This document shows, piece after piece, positions 52,480 through 62,160 of a DNA stretch of 64,000 nt (within the stretch, counting starts at the first letter, position 1; every line of letters starts with the position of its first letter). The translations under genes and the position numbers were made by a program. The stretch is from JALUZX01 sp964561605 (GTDB lineage Bacteria; Planctomycetota; UBA1135; JALUZX01), in contig CAZLQD010000010.1 of the NCBI GenBank assembly GCA_964561605.1, positions 124,001-188,000 on the forward strand. Direction: 5' to 3'. The notes beneath the pieces were generated by a model. It did not search any database. It worked only from the letters and a program-made list of their open reading frames with translations, and was not told where the DNA came from.

Positions 52480-54009
52480 GTGAAGGACTTCACCTCCCGG
52501 ATGCTGGCCCTCCTGGTGGAGGAGATCGGCCCCGAACTGGAAGGCTGGATCCTCCGGGAGGTATCGGCCCACAAGGATTTCCCCGGGGACCTTCTTCTCT
52601 TCTTCCACCCCCCCGGTGATCCCGGGGGAAGGCCCCGTTGCCTGCGGGCCGTCGTGGAGAAGGGAAGGGCCAGGCTCCACCTGGAATACACCCCCAGGCC
52701 CGCCAAGGAGGCCCATCCCAGGATCCGGACCCTCTCGGCCCGCCTGGAAGGGAGGCCCCTGGAAGGGATCGCGGCCCCTCCGGGGGAGAGGATGTGCCGC
52801 CTCCTCTTCGGCCGGGGGGAGGATCCTCCCCGGAGCCTGGAACTCCTCTTCGAGTTCTTTCCCCCGGGGAACTGGGTCCTCCTGGACCCGGAGGGAAGGA
52901 TCAAGCTCTGCTCCGCCGAGAGGAAGGGGGCCCGAAAAATCCGGCCGGGGGAAATCTACGTCCCGCCGCCACCCGGACCGGCCCGGCCTCCCGCCGGGGA
53001 GCTTCCTCCCTGGTTCCCCCGGGAGAAGGGCCGCCGCAACAGGGCCGCCGCCGGAGAGTCCGCCGCCCGGGACGAGGAGATCCTCCGGGAAAAGGGAAAG
53101 GCCCGCCTCAGGGCGGCCCTGGAAAAAGCCCTGGCCAAGGCGAGGGGGAGGGTGAAGGCCCTGGAGTCCCAACTGGAACGGACGGCCGAGGCCGAGTCCC
53201 TCCGCCGCAGGGCGGAGCTCCTCAAGGCCAACCTCCACCAGATTCCCACTGGCGCAAATGAAGTGGAGGTGAGGGACTGGTTCGATCCCTCCCTCCCCCT
53301 GGTCCGGATCCCCCTCGATCCTTCCCGCCCGCCCAGGGAGGTCATGGAGGACCTCTTCAGGAAGGCCCGCCGCCTGGAAAAGGGCAGGCCCATGGTGGAG
53401 GCCCGCCTCGCCGAAGCCAGGGAACTGGCCGGCACGGCCGAGAAGGCCCTGGAACTGGCATCCCGGGAGGAAGGCCCCCCCGGAGAGGAGCTGGAGCCCC
53501 TCCTGGCCGTCCTGGAGAGGGAGAAGTTCCTCCCCCGCCGGGAACCCTCGAAGAAGGCCCCTCCCCCCAGGGAGGAGAGGAAGATCGCAAAGGCCTCCGG
53601 AGGGGAACGTTTCCGGAGGTTCACATCCAAGGAGGGCCTTCCCATCCTCGTGGGAAGGGACAAGCGCCAGAACGACGTCCTCACCCTCCGGGTGGCCCGG
53701 GGAAACGATCTCTGGCTTCACGTGGGAGGCGGAGAAGGAGGTTCCCACGTGGTCGTCCGGGTGCCGAAGGGGAAGCAGGCCGGCGAGGAGACCCTCCTGG
53801 ACGCGGCCCACCTGGCTGTATACTACTCCAAGTCCAGGGGAAGGCCCTTCGTGGAGGTCGTATGGACACAGCGCAAATGGGTCCGGAAGCCCAAGGGGCT
53901 CCCTCCCGGGAGGGTCCTGGTGGATCGGTTCAAGACCATGAAGCTCCGTTTCGACGAAGACCGCCTGCGAAGGCTCCTCGCCACGGCCGCCGGAGGGGAG
54001 GGGCCGTGA
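52480..54009 (+). CDS. NFACT-family protein (RqcH-like)
   Basis: 509 residues from GTG 52480; ATG 52501 is an alternative start. Order: NFACT-N domain (1-180), a Lys/Arg/Glu-rich coiled coil (about 195-340), and the C-terminal NFACT-R domain with GRDKRQNDVLTLRVARGNDLWLHVGG and GSHVVVRVPKG. RqcH recruits tRNA-Ala to split 50S subunits and adds C-terminal Ala tails to stalled chains. The conserved Asp-Arg pair of NFACT-N appears as Glu-Arg (GERMCRLLF). It lies 16 bp after ndk and overlaps the next gene as GTGA. Confidence 0.88.
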   Translation: MKDFTSRMLALLVEEIGPELEGWILREVSAHKDFPGDLLLFFHPPGDPGGRPRCLRAVVEKGRARLHLEYTPRPAKEAHPRIRTLSARLEGRPLEGIAAPPGERMCRLLFGRGEDPPRSLELLFEFFPPGNWVLLDPEGRIKLCSAERKGARKIRPGEIYVPPPPGPARPPAGELPPWFPREKGRRNRAAAGESAARDEEILREKGKARLRAALEKALAKARGRVKALESQLERTAEAESLRRRAELLKANLHQIPTGANEVEVRDWFDPSLPLVRIPLDPSRPPREVMEDLFRKARRLEKGRPMVEARLAEARELAGTAEKALELASREEGPPGEELEPLLAVLEREKFLPRREPSKKAPPPREERKIAKASGGERFRRFTSKEGLPILVGRDKRQNDVLTLRVARGNDLWLHVGGGEGGSHVVVRVPKGKQAGEETLLDAAHLAVYYSKSRGRPFVEVVWTQRKWVRKPKGLPPGRVLVDRFKTMKLRFDEDRLRRLLATAAGGEGP

Positions 54010-55736
54010 AGGCCGCCGCCCCGGTCCTCTCCGCCCTCTTTCTCCTCCTGGGGGGGTGTTTCCAGCCGCCCGTACCCACCGTCGAACCGCCCCGCATCCG
54101 GCCCGCCCTGGGCCGTTGGGAAAGGAGCGGGGAAAAGACCTGGCGCCACCGGGGCGGGAACGAAGGAGTCCTCCTCCTCCCCTGGCGCCCCCCCCTCCGC
54201 CTGGAAGTGGAGATCCTCCCCGGACCGGGGTGCCGGGCCGCCGGGATCCTGGCCGGCTACAAAGGCCCCAGGGACACCCAGGCCGTCCTCGCCTTTCCCC
54301 CCCCCCGTTGCCGGGCCGCCTATATTCGCTGGGAGGATTCCGGAAGGATCGCGCCCCCCACGGCGGTCCTACCCCTGGAGGAAGCCCGGTGGAAGGAGGG
54401 CTTCCGCCTCGCCCTGGAGGTCCGGCGGGACTCTCTGCGGGCCTCCCTCGAAGGGGCCGGACCGGGCATGACCTGGCTTCCGCCCCTTCCCCTCCTGGGG
54501 AAGATCGCCCTCTACGCCGACGGACCGGCCCGGTTCGTCCTCTCCGGAAAAGGTCCCGCCCCCGCCCCACCACCGCCGCCCGATCCTTCCCGGATCTGGT
54601 CCCGCTTCGCCCGCCCATCCCCGGGAGGAGCCGGGAGGGCCGCCGCCCGACTTGTGGAGCGTTCCCTCTCCGTCCTGAGGAGGTTCAAGCGCCTCTCCCC
54701 CAGGGAGGGGGTTCCGGCCTGGTTCTGGACGGGAGAGCCTCTCTTCCGGGAGGCTCTGGCCGCCTGGGCGGCCGAGAGGCCTCCCCTCTCCTCCACTCCC
54801 CGCCAGGAGGCTCTCCGCCTCCTGGACCTCCTCGCCCTGTGGTCCTGCCAGCCCGGGAAACAAGCGGCACGAACCCGGGAGCGCCTCCAGGAGGTCGCCC
54901 TCGGGCTCGCCGGCTCCAGGAAGGCCGGCGGCCTCTGGGAAGGGGCGGACAAGGATCCCCTGGGAAACTGGATCCTCCCGGGGAGGGCCCTCCTGGCATC
55001 CCTCCCCCGGCTCCGGGGCGCCGGGAGGAACCGGGCCTTCCAGGCCTGGCGGACCGCCATGAACCGGATGGTCGAGGCCTTCCTCCCGGGGAAGGAAGGC
55101 CCCCCCCGGGCCCGGGGCTGGTCCACCAGAGTCCTCCTGGAGGCCGGCCTCTTCCTGGCCGAGTCCACCTCCCGGAGGGCCGCCCTGTCCACCACATTGA
55201 ATACCCTCGAGCGCCTTCTCGAGGAAAGGAGGCTCGTCGAGGAGAAGGACGGCCTGTCCCTGGTGGAGAGGGACGGAAAGACCGATCCCTTCCTGGACCT
55301 CCTGTGGGCCAGGCTCCTCCCAAGCCTTGGAAGGGGAGCCGTGAAGGAAGGATACAGGGAAGCGGCCCGCCGTGTGGCCGCCCGGGCGGCGGGAAGAATG
55401 GAAGGAAGGCCCCTTCCCTTCTCGCTTCTGCGGGACCTCTTCCGCCGGGTCCCGGAACTCGCCCCGCCGGGCACCCTGGCCATCCTGGACTCCACGGGCC
55501 GTGTTCTCTCCATCCTCAAGGACGGGACGACCCTCTCCTGGACCACAGCGGGCCCTTCCACCGAGACCGTCCTGACCGCCTTCCCCCGCCTCGTCTCGAA
55601 GGAAGAAGGAGAGGTACGGACCTTCCGGGGCCCCCTCTTGGAAATCCTCCACGAGAAAACCCGGGTGGTCCTTCACACCGCCCCCGACCCTGGTTCCCGG
55701 AAACCCCCTTCATCCCCGAGAGGTAGTATGCGATGA
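54006..55736 (+). CDS. Lipoprotein of unknown function, upstream of a GH97 gene
   Basis: 576 residues from GTG 54006, overlapping the RqcH-like stop. A lipoprotein signal ends in the lipobox LLGGC. The next 170 residues are beta-rich (RLEVEILPGPGCRAAGILAGY), consistent with a concanavalin-like or carbohydrate-binding fold, but I cannot confirm a family. The remainder is largely helical. Its stop overlaps the GH97 start as ATGA, suggesting a joint role in glycan capture or processing at the envelope. Confidence 0.7.
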   Translation: MKAAAPVLSALFLLLGGCFQPPVPTVEPPRIRPALGRWERSGEKTWRHRGGNEGVLLLPWRPPLRLEVEILPGPGCRAAGILAGYKGPRDTQAVLAFPPPRCRAAYIRWEDSGRIAPPTAVLPLEEARWKEGFRLALEVRRDSLRASLEGAGPGMTWLPPLPLLGKIALYADGPARFVLSGKGPAPAPPPPPDPSRIWSRFARPSPGGAGRAAARLVERSLSVLRRFKRLSPREGVPAWFWTGEPLFREALAAWAAERPPLSSTPRQEALRLLDLLALWSCQPGKQAARTRERLQEVALGLAGSRKAGGLWEGADKDPLGNWILPGRALLASLPRLRGAGRNRAFQAWRTAMNRMVEAFLPGKEGPPRARGWSTRVLLEAGLFLAESTSRRAALSTTLNTLERLLEERRLVEEKDGLSLVERDGKTDPFLDLLWARLLPSLGRGAVKEGYREAARRVAARAAGRMEGRPLPFSLLRDLFRRVPELAPPGTLAILDSTGRVLSILKDGTTLSWTTAGPSTETVLTAFPRLVSKEEGEVRTFRGPLLEILHEKTRVVLHTAPDPGSRKPPSSPRGSMR

Positions 55737-57589
55737 AACCCACCAAAAGAAGCCTTTCCCTCGTCCTGGCCCTTCTCACCGCCACAGGAGTCCTTCGGGC
55801 CGAGTCCCGGACCTGGCAGGTCCCTCCCATCGAGGAGGGTCCCGGGATCGTGGTACGCCTGGACGAATTGGGATCCCTCTACTGGAAGGTCCTCCTCCGG
55901 GGAAGGACCATCCTGGCCGAATCCCCCCTGGGCCTCCGACTCTGGGGAAAGGAGGGGAATTTCCTCCGGGGACTGGCCTTCCAGAAGGCGGACAGGCGCC
56001 CCGTCCTCGAGCGTTTCACCCTCACCACGGGAAAGCGCCTGGTCAACGAATACCGGTTCAACGAACTGAGGCTGACCTTCAAGAACGAAGGGGGAAGGGA
56101 ACTTGTCCTCGTCTTCCGGACCGCCCGGGACGGAGCGGCCTTCCGCTACATCCTCCCCGGGAAAGGTGTGATCCTGGTGGAGCGGGAGAGGACCTTCTTC
56201 CGTTTCCCCCGGGGAACCCGGGCCTGGATCCTCCCCTGGAAGCGGAACTACGAGCAACTCTTCCAGGAAGGGGAACTGGGCAAGGATTTCCAGGCCGGTC
56301 GATACGGCCTCCCCTTGCTCGTGAAGGCCCCGGGTGAGGGGAACACATGGGCCCTCATCCACGAAGCCGACCTGGGCGGGGAATACGCCGCAGCCAACCT
56401 CTCCATCCTGGATCCCTCGAAACCCGAGCTGGAGATCTTCCTCCCCGTTCCGCCCATCCGGGACGAGGCCCCCCTTGCCGCACCGTGGCGGGTGATCCTG
56501 GCGGGCGGCCTGGGGGACATCGTGGAATCCACCCTGATCGAGGCCCTGAGCAGGCCTTCCGAGGCGAAGGACACATCCTGGATCCGGCCGGGCAAGTGCG
56601 CCTGGTCCTGGTGGTCCGAGTCCAGGAGCCCCCACAGCCTGGAGAAGCAGAAGGCCTTCGTGGATTTCGCCGCCTCGCTGGGCTGGCCCTACTGCCTGGT
56701 GGACGAGGGCTGGAGGGACCACGACTGGGTGCCCGAGCTGATCCGTTACGCCCGGGCGAAAGGAGTGTCCATCCTCCTCTGGACCCGTTGGACCGACCTG
56801 GACACCCCGGAAAAGCGCAAGAAGGAACTCTCCCTCTGGAAGAAGTGGGGCGTCGCCGGGATCAAGGTGGACTTCATGGACCGGGACGACCAGGAGATGA
56901 CAGCCTTCTACGACGCCGTCACCAAGGCGGCCCTGGCCGAGAAGCTCCTCATCAACTTCCACGGCGCCATCCCGCCCAGGGGCGAGAGGAGGCGCTTCCC
57001 CAACCTGATGACCCGGGAGGGCGTCCTGGGGGCCGAGCACTACAAGTGGAGCAAGCGCCCCACGCCGGAGCACAACTGCCTCCTCCCCTTCACTCGCAAC
57101 GCCGTCGGCCCCATGGACTACACGCCCGTCACCTTCTCGGCCAAGACCAGGCGTACCACCGCCGGCCACGAGCTGGCCCTCGCCGTCGTCTTCGAATCCG
57201 GCATCCAACATTTCGCCGATTCCCCCCGGGTCTACGACTCGGCCCCCTACAAGGCGGGCCTGGACCTGCTCCGCCAGGTGCCCGTCGCATGGGACGAGAC
57301 CCGCTTCCTGGCAGGCTATCCCGGGAAATTCGTGGCCCTGGCACGCCGCAAGGGGAAGACCTGGTACGTGGGAATCATCGCGGCCGGGAACCCCGTGCAG
57401 CGGGGCAAGAGGATGGGCGTATCCCTCTCCCGTTTCCTCTCCAGAGGATCCTGGAAGGTGGAGGCCTACGGCGACGCGCCCGGGAGGGAAGGCATCGAAA
57501 AGGAGACCTTCACCACCGACGCCGCCCGCCGGTTCTTCCCGAAACTGAAGAAGAACGGCGGCCTGGTCATGGTCTTCAAGCCCCTGTAG
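55733..57589 (+). CDS. Secreted GH97-family glycoside hydrolase
   Basis: 618 residues with a signal peptide (SLVLALLTATGVLRA). An N-terminal beta-sandwich (20-270) precedes the TIM barrel (CAWSWWSE, GWPYCLVDEGWRDHDW) and a C-terminal beta domain. GIKVDFMDRDDQEM places Asp380 where retaining GH97 enzymes (alpha-galactosidase type) have their nucleophile, and MTREGVLGAEHYKW places Glu429 as the likely acid/base. The inverting GH97 alpha-glucosidases lack the Asp nucleophile. Retaining alpha-galactosidase-like activity is therefore inferred. Confidence 0.9.
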   Translation: MKPTKRSLSLVLALLTATGVLRAESRTWQVPPIEEGPGIVVRLDELGSLYWKVLLRGRTILAESPLGLRLWGKEGNFLRGLAFQKADRRPVLERFTLTTGKRLVNEYRFNELRLTFKNEGGRELVLVFRTARDGAAFRYILPGKGVILVERERTFFRFPRGTRAWILPWKRNYEQLFQEGELGKDFQAGRYGLPLLVKAPGEGNTWALIHEADLGGEYAAANLSILDPSKPELEIFLPVPPIRDEAPLAAPWRVILAGGLGDIVESTLIEALSRPSEAKDTSWIRPGKCAWSWWSESRSPHSLEKQKAFVDFAASLGWPYCLVDEGWRDHDWVPELIRYARAKGVSILLWTRWTDLDTPEKRKKELSLWKKWGVAGIKVDFMDRDDQEMTAFYDAVTKAALAEKLLINFHGAIPPRGERRRFPNLMTREGVLGAEHYKWSKRPTPEHNCLLPFTRNAVGPMDYTPVTFSAKTRRTTAGHELALAVVFESGIQHFADSPRVYDSAPYKAGLDLLRQVPVAWDETRFLAGYPGKFVALARRKGKTWYVGIIAAGNPVQRGKRMGVSLSRFLSRGSWKVEAYGDAPGREGIEKETFTTDAARRFFPKLKKNGGLVMVFKPL

Positions 57590-57632
57590 GCCCGTGGGAA
57601 AGAGCGGGAGGGGGAAGTCCCGCGTATACGAA

Positions 57633-57672
57633 GGGGAGGCCGGCGGACCCGGGGCCCGCCGCCTCCCCTTTT
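57633..57672. terminator. Terminator between GH97 and aconitase genes
   Basis: Stem GGGGAGGC(C)GGCGG pairs with CCGCCGCCTCCCC (one bulge, 9-nt loop) and is followed by TTTT on the plus strand. It separates two convergent genes. Confidence 0.75.
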
Positions 57673-57698
57673 CGTGCCCCCCCCTCTCCCGGCGGCTC

Positions 57699-60413
57699 TC
57701 AGTCCTTCAGGAACCGCCTCTGGACGGTCTGCAGGATCCCGCCGTTCCTGTAGTATTCCACCTCGATGGGGGAATCGAGGCGGCACCTCAGGGTGATCGT
57801 CCTGGTCTTTCCATCCTCGCCGGCCACATCCACCTTCACGTCCTGGGCGGGCCGGAGGGAGTCGTCCACGTGGATCGTGTAGACCTCCTTGCCCGTGAGC
57901 CCCAGGGTCTCGGCGTCCTCCCCCTCCTTGAACTGCAGGGGAAGGACCCCCATTCCCACCAGGTTGCTCCTGTGGATCCTCTCGAAGGACTCGGCGATCA
58001 CCGCCTTGATCCCCAGGAGTGCCGTGCCCTTGGCGGCCCAGTCCCTGCTGGAACCCATGCCGTAGTCCTTGCCGGCGAGGACGATCGTCGGGATTCCCGC
58101 GGCCTTGTACTCCTCCGCCGCATCGAAGATGAACTTCACCTTCCCGTCCAGGAAGGATGTGGTCCAGCCGCCTTCCGTGCCCGGCGCGAGCTGGTTGCGG
58201 AGCCGGATGTTCCCGAAGGTGCCCCGGGTCATGACCCGGTCGTTGCCCCGGCGGCTGCCGTAGGTGTTGAACTCTTCGGGCTTCACCCCCTTCTCCATGA
58301 GGTATCGCGCCGCCGGGCTCTCCAGGGGGATGGGACCGGCGGGGCTGATATGGTCGGTGGTGACGCTGTCCCCCACCTTCACCAGGACCCGGGCCTTCTC
58401 GATGGGGACGATCGGCGGCGGTTCCAGGGGCATGTCCTTGAACAGGGGGATCTCCTGGATGTAGGTGCTGTCGGCCGGCCAATGGTAGAGTTCCCCCGAC
58501 CCGGCGGGGATGGCGTTCCAGAGCTCGTTCTTCTCGAGGATCCCGTCGTAGTTCTCCTTGAACATCTCGGGGGTGACGGCCTGGGAGAGGGCTTCCTGGA
58601 TCTCCGCCGAGGTGGGCCAGACATCCTTCATGTAGACCGGTTTTCCGTCCTTGCCCGTCCCAAGAGGTTCCTTGAAGGGATCGAAGTCCACCGTCCCGGC
58701 CAGGGCGTAGGCCACCACCAGGGGCGGCGAGGCGAGGAAGTTCGCCTTGACGAAGGGGTTGACCCTTCCTTCGAAGTTCCGGTTCCCCGAAAGCACACCG
58801 GCGGCGACCAGGTCCCCCTCCTGAATGGCCTTCCGGACGGGGTCCGGAAGGGGCCCGCTGTTGCCGATGCAGGTGGTGCACCCGTATCCCACGACGGAGA
58901 AACCGAGCTTCTCCAGGTAGGGAAGGAGGCCCGCCTTGCGGAGATACTCCGTCACCACCCTGGAACCCGGGGCGAGACTGGTCTTCACCCAGGGTTTGCG
59001 GGCCAGGCCGGCCTCGACGGCCTTCTTGGCCACGAGGCCCGCCCCCACGAGGACGAAGGGGTCGCTCGTGTTGGTGCAACTGGTGATGGCGGCGATGACC
59101 ACCGCTCCGTGGCCGAGTTCCGCCTCCCCAGAGGGAAGGGCGGCCCGGGCCGTCCGCTTCGCCGCCTCTTCGTCCAGGGCGAAGCCCCTTTCCTCCACGG
59201 GGGCGGCGAGCATCTTCTTCCAGGCGGACTTCATCTCCTTGAGGAGGATCCTGTCCTGGGGCCTCTTGGGGCCGGCCATGCAGGGCTCCACCAGGGAGAG
59301 ATCGAACTCCACCACCTCCTGGAACTCGGGATCTGGGGTTTCGCTCGTCCGGAACATGCCCTGGGCCTTGCAGTAGGCCTCCACCAGCTCCACCTGCTCC
59401 TCGGAACGGCCCGTCTGCCTGAGGAAATCCAAGGTGTTTCCGTCCACGGGGAAGAAGCCCATGGTGGCGCCGTACTCGGGGGCCATGTTGGCCAGCATGG
59501 CCCGGTCGGCCACGGTCATGCTCTCCAGGCCAGGGCCGAAGAACTCCACGAACTTGCCCACCACGCCCTTGGCCCGAAGCACCTGGGTGAGCTTGAGGAC
59601 CGCATCGGTGGGGGTGGTGCCTTCCGGGAGGCTCCCGGTGATCCTCACCCCCACCACGGGGGGAGGAAGCATGAAGATGGGCTGGTCCAGCATGACCGCC
59701 TCGGCCTCGATGCCCCCCACACCCCAACCGACGATCCCGAGTCCGTCGATCATTGTGGTATGGGAATCGGTCCCCACGAGGGAGTCGAAGAAGGCCGTGG
59801 GGACCCCGCCGATCTCCCGGGTCCGGACCACCTGGCCGAGCCACTCCAGGTTGACCTGGTGGATGATGCCGCTTCCCGGAGGGATGACCCGGAAGTCCTG
59901 GAAGGCGTTCTGCCCCCACTTGAGGAACTCGTAGCGCTCCCGGTTGCGCTCGAACTCCTTCTCCATGTTCTTCCGGACAGCCTGGGGGTCGTCGAAGTAG
60001 TCCACCTGGACGCTGTGGTCGATCACCAGGTCGGCCGGCACCTGGGGATTGATGCGCTTGGGATCCTTACCGAAACGGGCCATGGCGCTACGCATGGCCG
60101 CCAGGTCCACCACGGCGGGCACGCCGGTGAAGTCCTGGAGGATCACCCGGGCCGGCTTGAAGGGGATCTCCTTGGGCTCGGGGGCCTTGGGGTCGTAGGC
60201 GGCCAGGGCCCGGACATTCTCCTGGGTCACCACCTTGCCGTCCTCGTTCCGCAGGAGGGACTCCAGGAGGACCCGAATGGAGAAAGGAAGGCGGGAGATC
60301 TTCCCCAACCCATCTTCTTCGAGTTTCCCCAGCCTGTAGTAGACGAAGGTCCCCGCCGAAGTCTCGAGTTCGCTGCGGGCGCCGAAGGAATCCAGGTTTC
60401 GCGTGTCGTTCAT
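57699..60413 (-). CDS. acnA: Aconitate hydratase A
   Basis: 904 residues with AGGGGGA 7 nt before ATG 60413. The bacterial AcnA/IRP1 type is clear: SVQVDYFDDPQAV, GTDSHTTMIDGLGIVGWGVGG, the cluster Cys in ITSCTNTSDP and YGCTTCIGNSGPL, and the swivel-domain RNLVGMGVLPLQF context. Length matches the family. It interconverts citrate and isocitrate in the TCA cycle. Confidence 0.98.
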   Translation of the reverse strand: MNDTRNLDSFGARSELETSAGTFVYYRLGKLEEDGLGKISRLPFSIRVLLESLLRNEDGKVVTQENVRALAAYDPKAPEPKEIPFKPARVILQDFTGVPAVVDLAAMRSAMARFGKDPKRINPQVPADLVIDHSVQVDYFDDPQAVRKNMEKEFERNRERYEFLKWGQNAFQDFRVIPPGSGIIHQVNLEWLGQVVRTREIGGVPTAFFDSLVGTDSHTTMIDGLGIVGWGVGGIEAEAVMLDQPIFMLPPPVVGVRITGSLPEGTTPTDAVLKLTQVLRAKGVVGKFVEFFGPGLESMTVADRAMLANMAPEYGATMGFFPVDGNTLDFLRQTGRSEEQVELVEAYCKAQGMFRTSETPDPEFQEVVEFDLSLVEPCMAGPKRPQDRILLKEMKSAWKKMLAAPVEERGFALDEEAAKRTARAALPSGEAELGHGAVVIAAITSCTNTSDPFVLVGAGLVAKKAVEAGLARKPWVKTSLAPGSRVVTEYLRKAGLLPYLEKLGFSVVGYGCTTCIGNSGPLPDPVRKAIQEGDLVAAGVLSGNRNFEGRVNPFVKANFLASPPLVVAYALAGTVDFDPFKEPLGTGKDGKPVYMKDVWPTSAEIQEALSQAVTPEMFKENYDGILEKNELWNAIPAGSGELYHWPADSTYIQEIPLFKDMPLEPPPIVPIEKARVLVKVGDSVTTDHISPAGPIPLESPAARYLMEKGVKPEEFNTYGSRRGNDRVMTRGTFGNIRLRNQLAPGTEGGWTTSFLDGKVKFIFDAAEEYKAAGIPTIVLAGKDYGMGSSRDWAAKGTALLGIKAVIAESFERIHRSNLVGMGVLPLQFKEGEDAETLGLTGKEVYTIHVDDSLRPAQDVKVDVAGEDGKTRTITLRCRLDSPIEVEYYRNGGILQTVQRRFLKD

Positions 60414-60459
60414 GGCAGAATCCCCCTGGGGGTTCGGTCGTTTTCGGGTGAATTCCCGG

Positions 60460-60490
60460 CTATTGGGCGCCCCCGGCCCCTCCCTGTCAA
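60460..60490 (-). promoter_or_regulatory. Possible promoter of acnA
   Basis: On the minus strand a perfect TTGACA (60485-60490) lies about 75 bp upstream of the start, but the best -10 (CAATAG, 60460-60465) is 19 bp away and weak. Confidence 0.3.
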
Positions 60491-60553
60491 GGAAGGAGCT
60501 CCCGGCCCGGCCCGGGACCGCCCCAACAGGGGCTCCCGGCCCTTACGGCAGGA

Positions 60554-62122
60554 TCAGGGTTTTCCCACCAGGGCGGCCCCGCCGGGGGAGACGATCAGGC
60601 CCAGGGGATTGGCCTTCGGATCACCCACCAGCCACTGCTGGTAGAAACGGGCTCCCACGAGGACGGGGAGCTTGGGAATCACGAACCGGACATAGGCCCC
60701 TCCGAAGGGACCGATGGTCCTGGCCGACAGGAGTTCGGGCCCCACCAGGAGGGAACACCCCTTGGCCCCGTAGAAGGAGAGGTCCAGGGGAAGTTTCGCC
60801 CTTCCCCACCGGGCCATGGAAGACCCAGTGAGGAGGAAGGCCGGCGTCTTGGGGGCCAGGTAGAAGAGGTCCACCCGGAACGTCCTGCCCAGGACGGGCA
60901 CCCCGCCCGGAACGAGGAGGGGAACCCCGGCCGGGCCTTTGCACCCCTGCCCGAAGACCTTGTACGCCCCCGCCCTGGAGGTCCCTGTGAACTTCTTCAC
61001 CGCCGCCGCGAAGGGACCGTAGGTGAAGAAGGTCCCCGTGTTGTATCCGCCCGACCAGGTGCATCCGCCGTGGGTGTGGATCCCGACGGCCATACCCGTG
61101 GCGGCCATGATGACGGGGGAACCGGAATTTCCGCCCATGGTGTCCACCCTGTAACGGATCGCGGACCCCGAGATCCCGGCGAGCGGACCCGTGCCGGTCT
61201 GCTGGACCAGGTTGTAGGACCTGGGAGTGGAATCCGTCCCGTACCCGGTGACCCTGAGCTTCGCTCCGGCCCCTGGATACCCTCCAATCCGGAAATAGTC
61301 TCCCTGCACTTCGCCAGGGTATTTCCCCGTATACACGTTCTTCAGCGTGAGGAAGACCCCCCAATCCATGCCGGGGCCGCCGACCTGGAACGCCCTCTGG
61401 GTGAATCCCGCCCAAGTATACTGGTCCTTGGGGGAGGGGAAACGCATCCCTCCGCTCGAGCTCGAGAGGGGAACGTTGAACTGGACGTTGAGCGTGGTGA
61501 GGGACTTGGCTCCCAGGACGTGGCCGGCCGTGACGAAACAATTCTTCTTGTTGATGAGCCAGGCCGTTCCCACGGAGTAGTAGTTGGACATCCGGAGGAG
61601 GGCCCGGGCCACCCGCCTGTCCCGGGAAAGAACCCGGTTGTCCGGCCCGCAGAGAGTGGCGGGAACGGGAGTGGCCGTCCCCCCGGGAAGCCCCCATCCC
61701 AGGGTCTTCACCCCGAAGCGGTTCCCCTTGGTGTGAGGCCCGGCGAAGAGGCGGACCTTCACGGCGTCCCCGTTGAAAAAGGAACTATAGGGCCCGTAGG
61801 TCTCCAGAATCCGGGCGTCGAGCCTCTCGGACGCCCCGTCCTGGAGGGAAGAGACCTCCAGGAAGCTCCCCCTTCCCAGGACCACCTCCCGGAATTCCAA
61901 CTGAAGGAAGGATGCACCGGCCTTTCGAAAGACCTTCTCCAGGACCGGGAGAGTCTTGCCCGTGGGGTTGTCCAAGGCTGGGCTGGAATAGGACCAGGGC
62001 TGGATCCTACCCACGATGGGAAGGAGCACGTCCCCCCCCTGGGCGGCGGCCCCGGCGGCCGCCGGAACGAGGAGGGAGAGAAACAACCCACCTTTTCGAA
62101 ACCACGGGAAAACCTTTTTCAT
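60554..62122 (-). CDS. Secreted S1-family (V8-like) serine protease with C-terminal beta domain
   Basis: 522 residues with a signal peptide ending near GAAAQG. A 150-residue pro-segment precedes the protease domain. The catalytic triad is visible: His201 in FVTAGHVLG, Asp253 in GMDWGVFLTL and Ser333 in MGGNSGSPVIM, typical of S1B-like trypsin folds. The last 130 residues are a separate beta-rich domain (GCSLLVGPELLSART, FVIPKLPVLVGARFYQQWLVGDPKANPLGLIVSPGG) related to those in the matrixin and M14 protein. Two 19-bp direct repeats lie 39-76 bp upstream of its start. Confidence 0.9.
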   Translation of the reverse strand: MKKVFPWFRKGGLFLSLLVPAAAGAAAQGGDVLLPIVGRIQPWSYSSPALDNPTGKTLPVLEKVFRKAGASFLQLEFREVVLGRGSFLEVSSLQDGASERLDARILETYGPYSSFFNGDAVKVRLFAGPHTKGNRFGVKTLGWGLPGGTATPVPATLCGPDNRVLSRDRRVARALLRMSNYYSVGTAWLINKKNCFVTAGHVLGAKSLTTLNVQFNVPLSSSSGGMRFPSPKDQYTWAGFTQRAFQVGGPGMDWGVFLTLKNVYTGKYPGEVQGDYFRIGGYPGAGAKLRVTGYGTDSTPRSYNLVQQTGTGPLAGISGSAIRYRVDTMGGNSGSPVIMAATGMAVGIHTHGGCTWSGGYNTGTFFTYGPFAAAVKKFTGTSRAGAYKVFGQGCKGPAGVPLLVPGGVPVLGRTFRVDLFYLAPKTPAFLLTGSSMARWGRAKLPLDLSFYGAKGCSLLVGPELLSARTIGPFGGAYVRFVIPKLPVLVGARFYQQWLVGDPKANPLGLIVSPGGAALVGKP

Positions 62123-62160
62123 CCTTCACACTCCCTGCATGCCAGGGACTCATTGGTTCA

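Noticed and set aside
57594..60644. 1016-codon plus-strand open frame and other long frames opposite acnA
   Set aside because: They mirror the aconitase gene, which carries every family motif on the minus strand.
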